Shown: in pieces, positions 14,985 through 24,469 of the stretch
Layout of the letters: the number at the start of each line of letters is the position of its first letter
Position numbering within the stretch: position 1 is the first letter of the stretch
Assembly: GCA_003228175.2 (NCBI GenBank)
Contig: QGNQ01000026.1
Location: forward strand, 1 to 32,720
Direction: 5' to 3'
From: Chloroflexota bacterium
GTDB lineage: Bacteria; Chloroflexota; Dehalococcoidia; Bin125
Length of the DNA stretch: 32,720 nt
Translations under genes and position numbers: made by a program
The notes under the pieces: model-generated
What the model was told of the DNA's origin: nothing
What the model saw: the letters and a program-made list of their open reading frames with translations, nothing else
Databases searched by the model: none

Positions 14985-17981
14985 ATGGTCAGTTCAGTCC
15001 CGACGGTCCGCGCGGTGTTGCGTGGCGAGCAGCCGAGCGCTTTCAAGAGCGTGCGTGCTGCGCTCTCCCTGCTGGAGGGTGATGGGACGTCGCTGGGGGG
15101 GCTGGCGGCGGATCTGCTGGCTGGGCTCAGCGGTGGGGCCGAGGATCTGCGCATCGAACGGGCCGACCGCTTGCTGTACGCGACGGACGCGTCGATCTAC
15201 GAGATGGAGCCGGTGGCGGTCGTGTTTCCGCGCGCAACGTCGGATGTGCAGCACGTGCTTCGGGTGGCGGCGAGGCATGGGGTGCCGGTGCTGCCGCGCG
15301 GCGGTGGCACGAGTCTGGCGGGGCAGGGCGTCAATCACGCGATCGTGCTGGACTTCACGCCGCATATGGGCAGGGTGCTGTCGATCGATGCGGAGGCCGG
15401 GACCGCGCGGGTGCAGCCGGGGGTGGTGCTGAGCGAGCTGAGCCGAGAAGTGCGCGCGCAGGGGCTGCAATTCGGGATCGATCCGTCGACGGCGAATCGG
15501 GCCACGATCGGCGGGGGGATCGGCAACAACTCCTGCGGGGCGCACTCTGGGCTGTACGGCAAGATGGCGGACAACGTGATCGCGATGGAGGCGGTGCTGT
15601 CGGATGGGTCGGTCGTGACGATCGAGCCGCTCGATGCGGCAGCGCTGGACGCGAAGCGGGCCCAAGCAGACTTGGAGGGGGTGATCTATCGCGCGAGCGG
15701 GGAGATCGCGAGGCGTGAGGCGGCGGAGATCGGGCGACGCTTCCCGCAGATTCCGCGTCGAGTGTCGGGCTACAACCTAGACGCGGTGCTGCAGGAGCCG
15801 GGCGACCTGACGCCGTTGATCGTGGGGTCTGAGGGAACGCTGGCGGTGGTTACCGAGGCGACGGTGCGGCTTGTGCCGGTGCCGGTCGCGACGGGCTTGG
15901 CGGCGGTGCACTTCGATTCGGTGGTTGCGGCGGCGGCGGCGGTGATGCCGGTGCTGGCGCACGCGCCGTCGGCGGCGGAGCTAATCGGATCGACGATCAT
16001 TGAGCGCTGCCGGGCCAACCCGGCCTTCGCGCCGCTGGCGGACTTCGTGCAGGGCGAGCCGGGCGCGCTGTTGATGGTCGAGTTTTACGGCGACGACTCG
16101 GATGCCGTGCAGGAGCGACTGGAGGCGCTGGCGGCCGATCTGGCCGAGCGTGGCCTGTCGTCGAGCACGGTGACGACGATCGAGAAGGCGCAGCAGGCGC
16201 AGATGTGGCGTTTGCGTACGGCGGGGCTGGGCCTGCTGATGAGCGTGAAGGGCGATACGAAGCCGGTCGCCTATGTGGAGGACACGGCCGTGGCGCCGGC
16301 CAAGCTGGCGGCGTTCGTGGAGCGCTTCGAAGCGATCGTGCGCGAGAACGGGGCGAAGGCGGCCTACTACGGGCACGCAGGCGAGGGCTGTCTGCACATC
16401 CGGCCGGCGGTGAATCTGAAGCAGCCAGAGGGGCTGGCGAGGGCGGAGCTGATCGCGGGGCAGGTCGCGGATCTGGTGGTGGAGTTCGGCGGCAGCCTGA
16501 GCGGCGAGCACGGGGACGGGATCGTGCGGGGGGTGTTCCTGGAGCGCGTTTTTGGGGCGGAGCTGACGCAGGCGTTTCGTGAGCTCAAGCAGGCGTTCGA
16601 TCCGGAAGGGCTGCTGAACCCAGGCAAGATCATCGATACGCCGCCTTTCGATGACAACTTGCGTCTGGGCCCGGAGACGGTTAACGCCCAGCCAACGACG
16701 TTTCTGAACTTCGACGCGGACGGGGGGCTGGCGGGGGCGCTGGAGCAGTGCAACGGCCAGGGGGCGTGCCGGAAGTTTGACGGGTCGATGTGCCCGTCGT
16801 TCATGGTCACCAAGGACGAAGAGCATTCGACGCGGGGCCGCGCGAATCTGCTGCGACAGGCGCTGAATGGGGGGCTGCCGCGGTCGGAGTTGACGGGCGA
16901 GCGCGTGGCCGAGGCGCTGGATCTGTGTGTGGAGTGCAAGGCGTGCAAGGCGGAATGTCCGTCGGGCGTGGACATGGCCAAGATCAAGTATGAGGTGCTC
17001 AGTCAGCGCTACGCCGAGCACGGCGTGCCGCTGCGGGAGCGCGCGTTCGCGCGGGTGAACCTGATGGGGCGCTGGGGTAGCAAGGTCGCGCCGGTGGCGA
17101 ACCTGCTGGCAGGGCTTTCGCCGGGGCGGGCATTGCTGCACCGATTCGGCGGGGTCCATAAGGACCGGCACCTGCCGCGGTTCGCCGGTCAGTCGTTCCC
17201 GGATTGGTTCGACGCGCGCGTCCAACCGGATGGCCCGGCGCGCCGAGGCGAGGCGGTCTACTTCCACGACACGTTTACGGACTACTTCCACCCCGAGGTG
17301 GGGATCGCGGCGACGGCGGTGCTGGAGGCGCTGGGCTACCGCGTCCGCCGGGTGCTGCGACGGGCGTGCTGCGGCCGACCGGCGATCTCGCGCGGGCAGC
17401 TACCGCTGGCACGAGCGTGGGCCGAGCAGAACGTGCAGGCGCTGCGCCCGCTGGCGGCGCGCGGCGTCCCGATCGTGGGGACGGAGCCGTCGTGCTTGCT
17501 GACGTTGCGTGAGGAGACGCTGGAGTTGGCGCCGGGCGAGGACGCGCGATTGGTGGGAGGGCAGGCGATCCTGCTGGACGAGTTGGTCGCGTCGTTGGTG
17601 GGCGAACCGGATCTGGCCGAGGTGTTCCGTCCGGCCGGTCAAGGACGACTGCTGCTGCACGGCCATTGCCACCAGAAGGCCATCGTGGGCATGGACTCGA
17701 CGTTGCGGGCGCTGTCGATCGCGGGGTACGATGCGTCCTTGATCGACGCCGCGTGCTGCGGGATGGCGGGGTCGTTCGGGTTTGAGGCGGAGCACTTCGA
17801 GATGTCGCGTCGGATGGGGGCGGATCGGCTGTTCCCGGCGCTGGCGGAGGCGCCGTTGGACACGGGCATCGCGATCACGGGGGTGTCGTGCCGACAGCAG
17901 ATCGAGCAGTTCACGGACCGGCGCCCGCGCCACAGCGCGGAATGGCTGGCCGACGCGCTGCGCCCCCAAGCGGGCGGCTAG
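14985..17981 (+). CDS. FAD/Fe-S oxidoreductase (D-lactate dehydrogenase/YdiJ-like)
   Basis: A 998-residue fusion enzyme. The N-terminal FAD_binding_4 domain has VFPRATSDVQHVLRVA and LPRGGGTSLAGQGVN (~80-117) plus GGGIGNNSCGAHSGLYGKM. An FAD-oxidase C-terminal domain ends in NPGKIIDTP. A ferredoxin-like domain follows, with CNGQGACRK...MCPS (~589) and the 4Fe-4S motif CVECKACKAECP (~648-659). Two CCG motifs (CCGRP ~794, CCGMAGSFG ~923) are typical of heterodisulfide-reductase-type domains. It probably oxidises a 2-hydroxyacid and passes electrons through Fe-S clusters. The size matches the YdiJ type (~1000). I chose ATG 14985 for GGGGG 9 bases upstream; ATG 14946 and 14967 are alternatives. 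It stands alone, converging on a ThDP enzyme gene. Confidence 0.92.
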   Translation: MVSSVPTVRAVLRGEQPSAFKSVRAALSLLEGDGTSLGGLAADLLAGLSGGAEDLRIERADRLLYATDASIYEMEPVAVVFPRATSDVQHVLRVAARHGVPVLPRGGGTSLAGQGVNHAIVLDFTPHMGRVLSIDAEAGTARVQPGVVLSELSREVRAQGLQFGIDPSTANRATIGGGIGNNSCGAHSGLYGKMADNVIAMEAVLSDGSVVTIEPLDAAALDAKRAQADLEGVIYRASGEIARREAAEIGRRFPQIPRRVSGYNLDAVLQEPGDLTPLIVGSEGTLAVVTEATVRLVPVPVATGLAAVHFDSVVAAAAAVMPVLAHAPSAAELIGSTIIERCRANPAFAPLADFVQGEPGALLMVEFYGDDSDAVQERLEALAADLAERGLSSSTVTTIEKAQQAQMWRLRTAGLGLLMSVKGDTKPVAYVEDTAVAPAKLAAFVERFEAIVRENGAKAAYYGHAGEGCLHIRPAVNLKQPEGLARAELIAGQVADLVVEFGGSLSGEHGDGIVRGVFLERVFGAELTQAFRELKQAFDPEGLLNPGKIIDTPPFDDNLRLGPETVNAQPTTFLNFDADGGLAGALEQCNGQGACRKFDGSMCPSFMVTKDEEHSTRGRANLLRQALNGGLPRSELTGERVAEALDLCVECKACKAECPSGVDMAKIKYEVLSQRYAEHGVPLRERAFARVNLMGRWGSKVAPVANLLAGLSPGRALLHRFGGVHKDRHLPRFAGQSFPDWFDARVQPDGPARRGEAVYFHDTFTDYFHPEVGIAATAVLEALGYRVRRVLRRACCGRPAISRGQLPLARAWAEQNVQALRPLAARGVPIVGTEPSCLLTLREETLELAPGEDARLVGGQAILLDELVASLVGEPDLAEVFRPAGQGRLLLHGHCHQKAIVGMDSTLRALSIAGYDASLIDAACCGMAGSFGFEAEHFEMSRRMGADRLFPALAEAPLDTGIAITGVSCRQQIEQFTDRRPRHSAEWLADALRPQAGG

Positions 17982-17999
17982 GGCCCTACCGAAGCGGAC

Positions 18000-19631
18000 T
18001 TAGAAGCGCGACTTGCGGGCCTCGAAGTTGGTCTGGACGTCGATGAGGACGGTCTTGCCGGCGGCGTTGAGTTCGCGGGCCTCGAGGATCGCGGGGCCCA
18101 GTTCGTCGACCTTTGAGACGCGGAGACCGGTTGCGCCCATGCCTTCGGCGATGCGGGCGTAGTCGCCGGTCATGCTGGAGAAGTTGAAGCGCTCGCGGGC
18201 GTTGGGGAAGCCGCCCGGGTAGGTGGCCATGCCGCCGTTGTCGAGGATGACGGTGGTGATGGGGAGCTGTTCCCGGACGGACGTTTCCAGGTCCATCCCG
18301 GACATGCCGAAGGCGCCGTCGCCCATCATGTTGAGGCAGAAGCGATCGGGGTTGGCCAGCTTTGCGCCGATCATCAGGGGGATGCCCATGCCCAGGTGGG
18401 TGGTCTTGCCCCAGCCGACGTAACTGTGCGGGTTGGTGGCCGTGAAGAACGGGACCATGGAGTCGCGCGGGGCGCCGGCGTCGTGGGTGACGGTGGAGTT
18501 CTCGGAGTCGACGTTGATGTCGATCTCGTGGATCACGCGGTAGGTATTGAGCGGCTCCTCGTCGGATTCGAGGAGGTCCTTCCAGTCGGCGAGCCAGGCC
18601 TGACGGGCGGCGGCGACGGCCGCCTTTGTGCCCTTGTCGAGGGGGGCGGCGCCGGCCTGGGACTTGAGCTCGTGGATCAGTGCCTCAATGGTGAGCCGGG
18701 CGTCGCCGACGAGGGCGATGTCGCAGGCCGTCTCTTTGTTGATGTCGTCCGGGGCGTTGGTGTTGTGGATCACGGTCTTGCCGGACGGGACGCGCAGCGT
18801 GTAGGAGTTGAGCGAAAGGCTGCTGCCCAGGGCGAGCACGACGTCGGATTCTTGAATCCAGGCGTTGGCCTCCCCGGTGGAGGTATTGCTGCCGGCGCCG
18901 AGGGCGAGGGGGTGGCGCTCGTCGAAGGCGGACTTGCCTTCCATGGTGGTGAAGACGGGGATGTCGATCTGCTCGGCGAGGGCCTGCATGGCCTCGCTGG
19001 CGCCGGACATGAGGACGCCCTGGCCGGCCCAGATCATGGGGCGCTTGGCGGCGAGCAAGGTGCGCGCCGCAGTGGCAATGTCGGTGGGGGCGGGGAGCTG
19101 GCGCATGCGCTTGGGTGAGGTGTAGCGCTGGGCCGCCTGGGGCACTTCCGTGGTGCAGACGTCGGCGGTGAGCTCCAGGACCATGGGCCCGCCGCGGCCG
19201 TTGCGCAGGCCTTGGAAGGCGCGCCGCATTTGGTCGGCGACCCGACGTGGGCTGTCGACGGACTCGACGGACTTGACGAGGCCACGGTAGTTCTGGACGG
19301 CGGAGAAGTTGGGTCGGACTTGGCGGTCGGCGAGGGGGTAGCCTCCGGGCAGCATGAGCATGGGGATGTTGTCGGCGAAGGCCTGGGACAAGCCGCCCAT
19401 GGCGTTCTCGGCGCCGGCCGCGTTCTGCGTGACGGCGATGCCGAAGCGGTCGCCGTGGCTGACGCGGCTGTAGGCGTCGGCGGCCATGAGGGCGCCGCGT
19501 TCGTGTCGGAACATGACGGGGCGGATGCCGAGCTTGGCGGCGGCTTCGATGAGGGGGTTGTTGGGGAAGCAGCAGAGGTCGGTGACGCCTTCCTCTTGGA
19601 GGATCTGGGCGATGTATTCGTTGCCGTCCAT
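18000..19631 (-). CDS. ThDP-dependent enzyme, acetolactate-synthase-like (paralogue A)
   Basis: A 543-residue thiamine-diphosphate enzyme of the acetolactate synthase/benzoylformate decarboxylase group, likely acting on a 2-oxoacid. RHERGA carries the cofactor-activating Glu (E44), and the middle Rossmann-like domain includes AGQGVLMSGASEA. The ThDP/Mg motif is MGDGAFGMSGMDLETSV followed by VILDNGG, matching the family GDG...N pattern. No FAD-type assignment can be made. The start ATG 19631 gives exactly the same length as the divergent paralogue at 19900. The sequence is clearly related to it throughout. Substrate is unknown; decarboxylase or carboligase activity are both possible. Confidence 0.88.
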   Translation of the reverse strand: MDGNEYIAQILQEEGVTDLCCFPNNPLIEAAAKLGIRPVMFRHERGALMAADAYSRVSHGDRFGIAVTQNAAGAENAMGGLSQAFADNIPMLMLPGGYPLADRQVRPNFSAVQNYRGLVKSVESVDSPRRVADQMRRAFQGLRNGRGGPMVLELTADVCTTEVPQAAQRYTSPKRMRQLPAPTDIATAARTLLAAKRPMIWAGQGVLMSGASEAMQALAEQIDIPVFTTMEGKSAFDERHPLALGAGSNTSTGEANAWIQESDVVLALGSSLSLNSYTLRVPSGKTVIHNTNAPDDINKETACDIALVGDARLTIEALIHELKSQAGAAPLDKGTKAAVAAARQAWLADWKDLLESDEEPLNTYRVIHEIDINVDSENSTVTHDAGAPRDSMVPFFTATNPHSYVGWGKTTHLGMGIPLMIGAKLANPDRFCLNMMGDGAFGMSGMDLETSVREQLPITTVILDNGGMATYPGGFPNARERFNFSSMTGDYARIAEGMGATGLRVSKVDELGPAILEARELNAAGKTVLIDVQTNFEARKSRF

Positions 19632-19899
19632 GGTGAGCGGTCTCCCCTGGGCTGTGGTGCGGCGGACGCCGCGGCGGTTGGCTGCGATGGCGTTGGCAAC
19701 GCTATCCCACCGGGGCGATTGGGGCATCGTGCTCCGTTGGCGACCTGAGGAATCCCTCGCCGGGCGTGATCGTGCCTGGGCCGGGTCGTGCCGTTGTCGC
19801 GAGCGGCGCCATCGCTGGCGCTCACGATCGCAGGTCGTATGCTCGGCAGCGGTCGCCATGAGAGCGACCGTTGTGATAACAATCGAGGAGGAGCGCCCT
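19632..19899. other. Intergenic region between divergent ThDP genes
   Basis: This 268-base gap must hold both promoters. The GAGGAGGA ribosome site for the plus-strand gene is at 19885-19892. A TATGCT hexamer near 19847 is a possible -10 for the plus strand, but no good -35 is seen. I find no gene, riboswitch or strong hairpin here. Confidence 0.35.
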
Positions 19900-21531
19900 A
19901 TGCGCGGCAACGACGCGATCGCCCAGATTCTCAAGGCGGAAGGCACGGAGAACCTCTTCTGCTTCCCGGACAACCAGCTGATCCACGCGTGCGCGGCGGC
20001 GGGCATCCGGCCACTGATGTCGCGCACGGAGCGCGCGACGGTGAACATGGCGGACGGCTATACGCGGATGCTGAACGGGCGGCGCAACGGTGTCGTGGTG
20101 ACGCAGGCGGGCCCGGGGATCGAGAACGCCTACGGCGGCATTGCGCATGCGTATGCGGACAACGTGCCGATGCTGGTGCTGCCGGGCGGTACGTCGACGC
20201 GGCGGACGGCGTCGCACCCGGACTATATGGCGCCGGTGCACTACGCCGGGATCACGAAGTGGAGCGCGCAGATCAACCGCGGCGATCGGATCTCGGAGTT
20301 CATGCGCCGTGCGCACACGTTCCTGCGGACGGGGCGGGGGGCGCCGGTCCTGCTGGAAGTCCCGAGTGACGTGGCCGATGGCGACGTTGGCGAGAGCGTG
20401 GACTACCGGCCGGTGTCGGGGATTCGCGGCGCGGGCGATCCTGCGGACGTGCGCGGGGCGGTGACGGCGCTGCTGGCGGCGAAGCGGCCGGTGATCTTCG
20501 CGGGGCAAGGGGTGCTCTGGGCGGAGGCGAGCGACCAGTTGGTGGAGCTGGCGGAGTTGCTTGACGCCCCCGTCGCGACGACGACCTCCGGTAAAAGCGC
20601 CTTCCCGGAGAACCACGCACTGGCGCTGGGCGCGGCCGCGCGGACGCAGACGAAGATGGCGCACGACTTCCTGCACAACGCGGATGCGGTATTCGCGATT
20701 GGATCGAGCCTGACGACGAATCTGGCGTCGATGCGGATTCCGGGCGGCAAGGTGATGGTGCAGTCGACCGTCGATGAGCTGGACCTGAACAAGGATCACC
20801 ACCTGGACCACGCGATCCTGGGCGACTCGCAGCTGGTGCTGACGCAGATGATCGAAGAGGTGCAGACGCAGGCCGGGGCCGAGGGGAAGCGCGGCGGCGG
20901 CGCGTCGGTAGAAGTGAAGGCGGCGCGCGACGAATTCGATGAGGAGTGGGCGCCGCTGCGGACGTCGGACGAGACGCCGCTGAACCCGTATCGGATCATG
21001 TGGGACCTGCTGCAGACCGTCGACCAGGACATGACGACGATCACGCACGATTCCGGGCACCCGCGCGACCAGTTAGTGCCGACCTGGGAGGCGACGGTGC
21101 CGCATAGCTACCTGGGCTGGGGCAACTCGACGCAGTTGGGCTACTCGTTGGGCTTGGTGCTGGGGGCCAAGGTGGCGGCGCCGGAGCGCACGATGATCAA
21201 CATCATGGGAGACGCCGCGATCGGTATGGCCGGGATGGACATTGAGACCGGTGTGCGGCTGAAGATTCCGGTGCTGACGGTGGTGCTGAACAATTCGGTG
21301 CTGTCGGGCTACCCGGCGCGCTACAAGGCGGCGGTGGAGCGGTACGGCTTCACGGAGTTGTACGGCGACTACGCGACGCTGGCACAGTCGTTGGGGGCGT
21401 ACGGGGAGCGGGTGCACCAGCCGGGCGAGATCGTTCCGTCGATCAAGCGCGCGCTGGCCGAGATGGAGACGGGCCGGCCGGCGGTGCTGGAGTTCATGAC
21501 CAAGGAAGAGAACACGCTGGCCGTGTATTAG
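19900..21531 (+). CDS. ThDP-dependent enzyme, acetolactate-synthase-like (paralogue B)
   Basis: A 543-residue paralogue of the 18000-19631 product. TERATVNMADGYTR keeps the catalytic Glu (E44), and FAGQGVLWAEASDQ marks the middle domain. The ThDP motif reads MGDAAIGMAGMDIETGV followed by VVLNN, with GDA in place of the usual GDG. Pairwise motifs align over the whole length with paralogue A, but the substrate-side loops differ (for example YPARYKAAVERYG against YPGGFPNARERFN). A strong GAGGAGGA ribosome site sits 7 bases before the ATG. The divergent layout suggests an old inverted duplication, perhaps giving two subunits of one enzyme or two specificities. Confidence 0.88.
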   Translation: MRGNDAIAQILKAEGTENLFCFPDNQLIHACAAAGIRPLMSRTERATVNMADGYTRMLNGRRNGVVVTQAGPGIENAYGGIAHAYADNVPMLVLPGGTSTRRTASHPDYMAPVHYAGITKWSAQINRGDRISEFMRRAHTFLRTGRGAPVLLEVPSDVADGDVGESVDYRPVSGIRGAGDPADVRGAVTALLAAKRPVIFAGQGVLWAEASDQLVELAELLDAPVATTTSGKSAFPENHALALGAAARTQTKMAHDFLHNADAVFAIGSSLTTNLASMRIPGGKVMVQSTVDELDLNKDHHLDHAILGDSQLVLTQMIEEVQTQAGAEGKRGGGASVEVKAARDEFDEEWAPLRTSDETPLNPYRIMWDLLQTVDQDMTTITHDSGHPRDQLVPTWEATVPHSYLGWGNSTQLGYSLGLVLGAKVAAPERTMINIMGDAAIGMAGMDIETGVRLKIPVLTVVLNNSVLSGYPARYKAAVERYGFTELYGDYATLAQSLGAYGERVHQPGEIVPSIKRALAEMETGRPAVLEFMTKEENTLAVY

Positions 21532-21718
21532 GTCGGGCGGCGCGGGCCGGTCGCCGGATCAGGGGGTATGCGTGCCCGCGAGCGCGCGGCCGCGTCAAAA
21601 TCGGCCTTGCCCGTGATCCGCCGCCCGCGCGCGATCACCGCGTCGGCATCCTTCACGCCCGCGATGGAATCGGTGTCGGAGTGGGCCCAACCGCTCGCGC
21701 GATCCGAACCGGCGACGC

Positions 21719-22894
21719 TCAGGGCGAGGCGACCTGGCTGAACTGCTTGGAGGGCATCGTGCCGAGGGCGGGCGCCCAGCCGGGATCCTCCTGGGGCGGG
21801 TGCGCGGCGAGCCAGGCTTCGTCGATGGCGACGCCGAGGCCGGGGGCGGTCGGGAGCGGCATGTAGCCGTCGGCGTCGCGGATGGGGAAGTCGCCGACGC
21901 AGGCGTCCTGGAACCAGGCTTTGCCGCCGCCCTCGTGGATCATGAAGTTGGGGAGTGTGGCGTCGACGTGCAGCGCCGCGAGGACGTCCATGGGGCCGTG
22001 GATGGCGTGTGGCTGGACGCCCACGTATTGGGTCTCCGCCAGCGCGGCGATGCGCTTGAGCTGTCCGATACCGCCGCACTGGATGACGTCAGGCTGAATC
22101 ATGGCGACGATCTGGCGCTGGAGGAGGTCGAAGTAGGTGAAGGGGCTGAAGATGCGCTCGCCGGTCGCGATGGGGACGTTGATCGCGCGGGCGACCGCCT
22201 CCATTGCGTCGATGTTTTCGAAGGGGACGGGCTCCTCGAAGACGAAGGGGCGCAGCGGCTCGATCGCGTCGCCCACGCGGATCGCCTCGGCCGGGGTGAG
22301 GCGGCCGTGCACCTCGACGAGGAGTTCGACTTCGAAGCCGACGGCCTCGCGCACGGCGGCGAAGGTGTCGATCGCCTTCTTCTCCGCCTCGTAGCTGATG
22401 TAGAGGCCGCGATGGTCGAAGGGGTCGCCTTTGAGGGCCGTGAAGCCGGTCGCCACCTGGGAGAGCGCGAACTCCGCGGCGGCCTCGGGGGAGGGGCCGT
22501 CCCAACGGCCGTAGCACCAGATTTGGTCGCGCATCTTGCCGCCGAGCAGCTCGTAGACGGGGACGCCCAGGGCCTTGCCCTTGATGTCGTAGAGCGCCAT
22601 CTCGATCCCGGCGCAGGCGGAGTTCTGGATGGGGCCACCGCGCGCGAAGGCGCGATGGTGCATCGTCTGCCAATGTTCTTCGATGGTGAAGGGGTCTTTG
22701 CCGACGATGAGTCGTCCCAGCTCCTCGACCATGGTGACGGTGGCCATGGGGCCGCAGGTGGCGTCGCCCCACCCGTCGATGCCTTCGTCGGTCTCGACCT
22801 TGACGAAGACGTAGTTCCAGGGGGGGAAGTTGAACATTGGGTGGGCCGTGACGCCGGGGGAGGTGGGAATCGCGCTGACGCTGGTGATCTTCAT
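21719..22894 (-). CDS. Enolase-superfamily (MR/MLE) sugar-acid dehydratase
   Basis: A 391-residue mandelate racemase/muconate lactonizing enzyme family member. The likely metal ligands are E194 (in VEVHGRLTP), E220/E221 (VFEEPVP) and E246 (ATGERIF). H196 and H296/H299 (VQPHAIHGP) sit where the galactonate/gluconate dehydratase group has catalytic His. The pattern fits a D-galactonate- or related sugar-acid dehydratase, but substrate assignment by motif is unsafe. An AAAGGA site precedes ATG 22894. It is the last gene of a three-gene minus-strand set (NIPSNAP, aldo/keto reductase, this gene) with 31-base gaps. The 187-base region after it (21532-21718) shows no gene I can support. Confidence 0.88.
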   Translation of the reverse strand: MKITSVSAIPTSPGVTAHPMFNFPPWNYVFVKVETDEGIDGWGDATCGPMATVTMVEELGRLIVGKDPFTIEEHWQTMHHRAFARGGPIQNSACAGIEMALYDIKGKALGVPVYELLGGKMRDQIWCYGRWDGPSPEAAAEFALSQVATGFTALKGDPFDHRGLYISYEAEKKAIDTFAAVREAVGFEVELLVEVHGRLTPAEAIRVGDAIEPLRPFVFEEPVPFENIDAMEAVARAINVPIATGERIFSPFTYFDLLQRQIVAMIQPDVIQCGGIGQLKRIAALAETQYVGVQPHAIHGPMDVLAALHVDATLPNFMIHEGGGKAWFQDACVGDFPIRDADGYMPLPTAPGLGVAIDEAWLAAHPPQEDPGWAPALGTMPSKQFSQVASP

Positions 22895-22925
22895 GGCGGG
22901 AGTCCTTTCGAGTCGTGGAGCGTGA

Positions 22926-23975
22926 TCAGGACGTGCCGAAGGAGAGCAGGTTCTCGACCGGCTTGTAAAGCTCCTCGAGATAGGCGACGTCTTGCTCGGC
23001 GAGGGTGATGGTAGTGGCGTCGACGAGTTGTTCGAGCTGGGAGATCTTGGAGACGCCGACGACGGGCGAGGTGATGTGGGGTTTGTTGTGCATCCAGGCG
23101 AGGGCGATCTGGGCGGAGGTCTTCTCGTACTTCTGCGCGATCTCGGCGACGCGGTCCGCGATCTGGAAGGTGGCGTCGCCGTGGTAGAGGCCCTCGGTGC
23201 GGATGCGGTCGCGGCCCTTGGAGCGGTCGGTGGAGCCGGCGTCGAAGCCGCCCTTGTAGGAGCCGGTGAGGATGCCGCGGGCCAGCGGTGACCAGGGCAT
23301 CAAGGCGACGCCCGTGGCGGCGCAGTAGGGGTTCATCTCGCGCTCTTCCTCGCGGTAGACGAGGTTGTAGTGGTTCTGCATGGAGACGAACCGCGTCCAG
23401 CCGTGTTGGGCGGCGGTGAGCTGCAGCTCTACGAACTGCCAGGCGAACATCGACGAGGCGCCCAGGTAGAGGACCTTGCCCGCCTTGACGACGTCATGCA
23501 GGGCCTCCAGCGTTTCCTCGATGGGCGTGTCGGTGTGCCCGCGGACGCCGTGCGGGTGGCGGTGGATGACGAGGTGGTCGATGTAGTCGAGGCCGAGCCG
23601 TTCCAGGCTGGCGTCGACGGCTTCCATGACGTGCTTGCGGGAGAGGCCGCCCTGGTTGGGGCCGGGGCCCATGGGCTGGGAGATCTTGGTGGCGAGGACG
23701 TATTCGTCGCGGGGGAGGAGTTCGCGGAGCAGGGCTCCGACGACTCGTTCGCATGCGCCGACTCCGTAGACGTCGGCGGTATCGAAGTAGAAGAGCCCAT
23801 GCTCGATGGCGGCCTTGAAGATTGGGCGGGCTTCGTCGATGCCGAGCGTCCAGTCGCCCTGGTGTCCACGGCCCGGCTCGCCGAAGTTCATCGTGCCCAA
23901 GCAGAGCTCGGAGACGCGGAGGCCGCTGTTCTTGCCCAGGGGCACGGGGGCGAGGGTGTGGGAGGGCATGGTCAT
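22926..23975 (-). CDS. Aldo/keto reductase
   Basis: A 349-residue aldo/keto reductase with an (alpha/beta)8 barrel that uses NADPH. The catalytic tetrad is visible: D65 and Y70 in FDTADVYG, K97 in LATKI, and H138 in LVIHRHPH. LGTMNFGEPG near the start and PWSPLARGILTG later are typical of the YajO/YakC-like branch. It lies 31 bases upstream of the sugar-acid dehydratase gene, so both probably serve one carbohydrate or sugar-acid pathway. The start is uncertain between ATG 23975 and ATG 23969; neither has a strong ribosome site. Confidence 0.92.
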   Translation of the reverse strand: MTMPSHTLAPVPLGKNSGLRVSELCLGTMNFGEPGRGHQGDWTLGIDEARPIFKAAIEHGLFYFDTADVYGVGACERVVGALLRELLPRDEYVLATKISQPMGPGPNQGGLSRKHVMEAVDASLERLGLDYIDHLVIHRHPHGVRGHTDTPIEETLEALHDVVKAGKVLYLGASSMFAWQFVELQLTAAQHGWTRFVSMQNHYNLVYREEEREMNPYCAATGVALMPWSPLARGILTGSYKGGFDAGSTDRSKGRDRIRTEGLYHGDATFQIADRVAEIAQKYEKTSAQIALAWMHNKPHITSPVVGVSKISQLEQLVDATTITLAEQDVAYLEELYKPVENLLSFGTS

Positions 23976-24006
23976 CCAATCATTGCGACGGGAGGCGGTG
24001 GCGCGG

Positions 24007-24327
24007 CTATTTGATGCCGGACTGGGGCGTGGGGACGATGCGCGTCACGATGATTCCCTCGCGGTCCATGAGGTCAGGGATCTTGGGGCCGATGATGTTC
24101 TTCCAGGTGTCGCTTTGGTAGACGGCCTCGTAGAGACGCTCACGCTCGGTCTCGCTCTCGAAGGCGCGCATCCAGAAGTACTGGGTCTCGTCGTCCTCGC
24201 CGACCCAGCTGCCGCGGATGTCCATGCCCTGCGCGGTCTGGAAGGGGATGATCTCGGCCTCCATGAGGGCGACCCAGGCGGCCTGCTGGCCGGGTCGGAT
24301 GCGGTACTGGCGGAGCTCGAAGAACAT
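24007..24327 (-). CDS. NIPSNAP family protein
   Basis: A 106-residue protein matching the NIPSNAP fold, a ferredoxin-like alpha/beta barrel related to small monooxygenases. It begins MFFELRQYRIRPGQQAAWV. The middle holds WVGEDDETQYFWMRAFES and the end DREGIIVTRIVP, all typical. No catalytic residues can be assigned. ATG 24327 has AGGAGG just upstream, so the longer frame to 24597 is rejected. It heads the operon with the aldo/keto reductase and MR/MLE genes, a grouping often seen in sugar-acid catabolic loci. Confidence 0.85.
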   Translation of the reverse strand: MFFELRQYRIRPGQQAAWVALMEAEIIPFQTAQGMDIRGSWVGEDDETQYFWMRAFESETERERLYEAVYQSDTWKNIIGPKIPDLMDREGIIVTRIVPTPQSGIK

Positions 24328-24469
24328 GGGGCCTCCTGGGGATGTGTGGCTGGTTGCGGGCCGGGTATGGGTGTCGGTGGGGGGAGGATAGCGGGGCGGA
24401 GCGGGAGTTGGGCAGGGGGCAGGTAGACTCCGGCAGGCCGGTGCGTTCCGGTGGAGTGAGGGAGTATCG

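Noticed and set aside
19486-19899. N-terminal extension of ThDP paralogue B
   Set aside because: It overlaps the divergent paralogue A; ATG 19900 has a strong GAGGAGGA site and gives the same length as A.
21532-21718. Possible small gene after the ThDP gene
   Set aside because: The minus-strand frame here has no supported start or family-like sequence and continues as a shadow of the MR/MLE gene.
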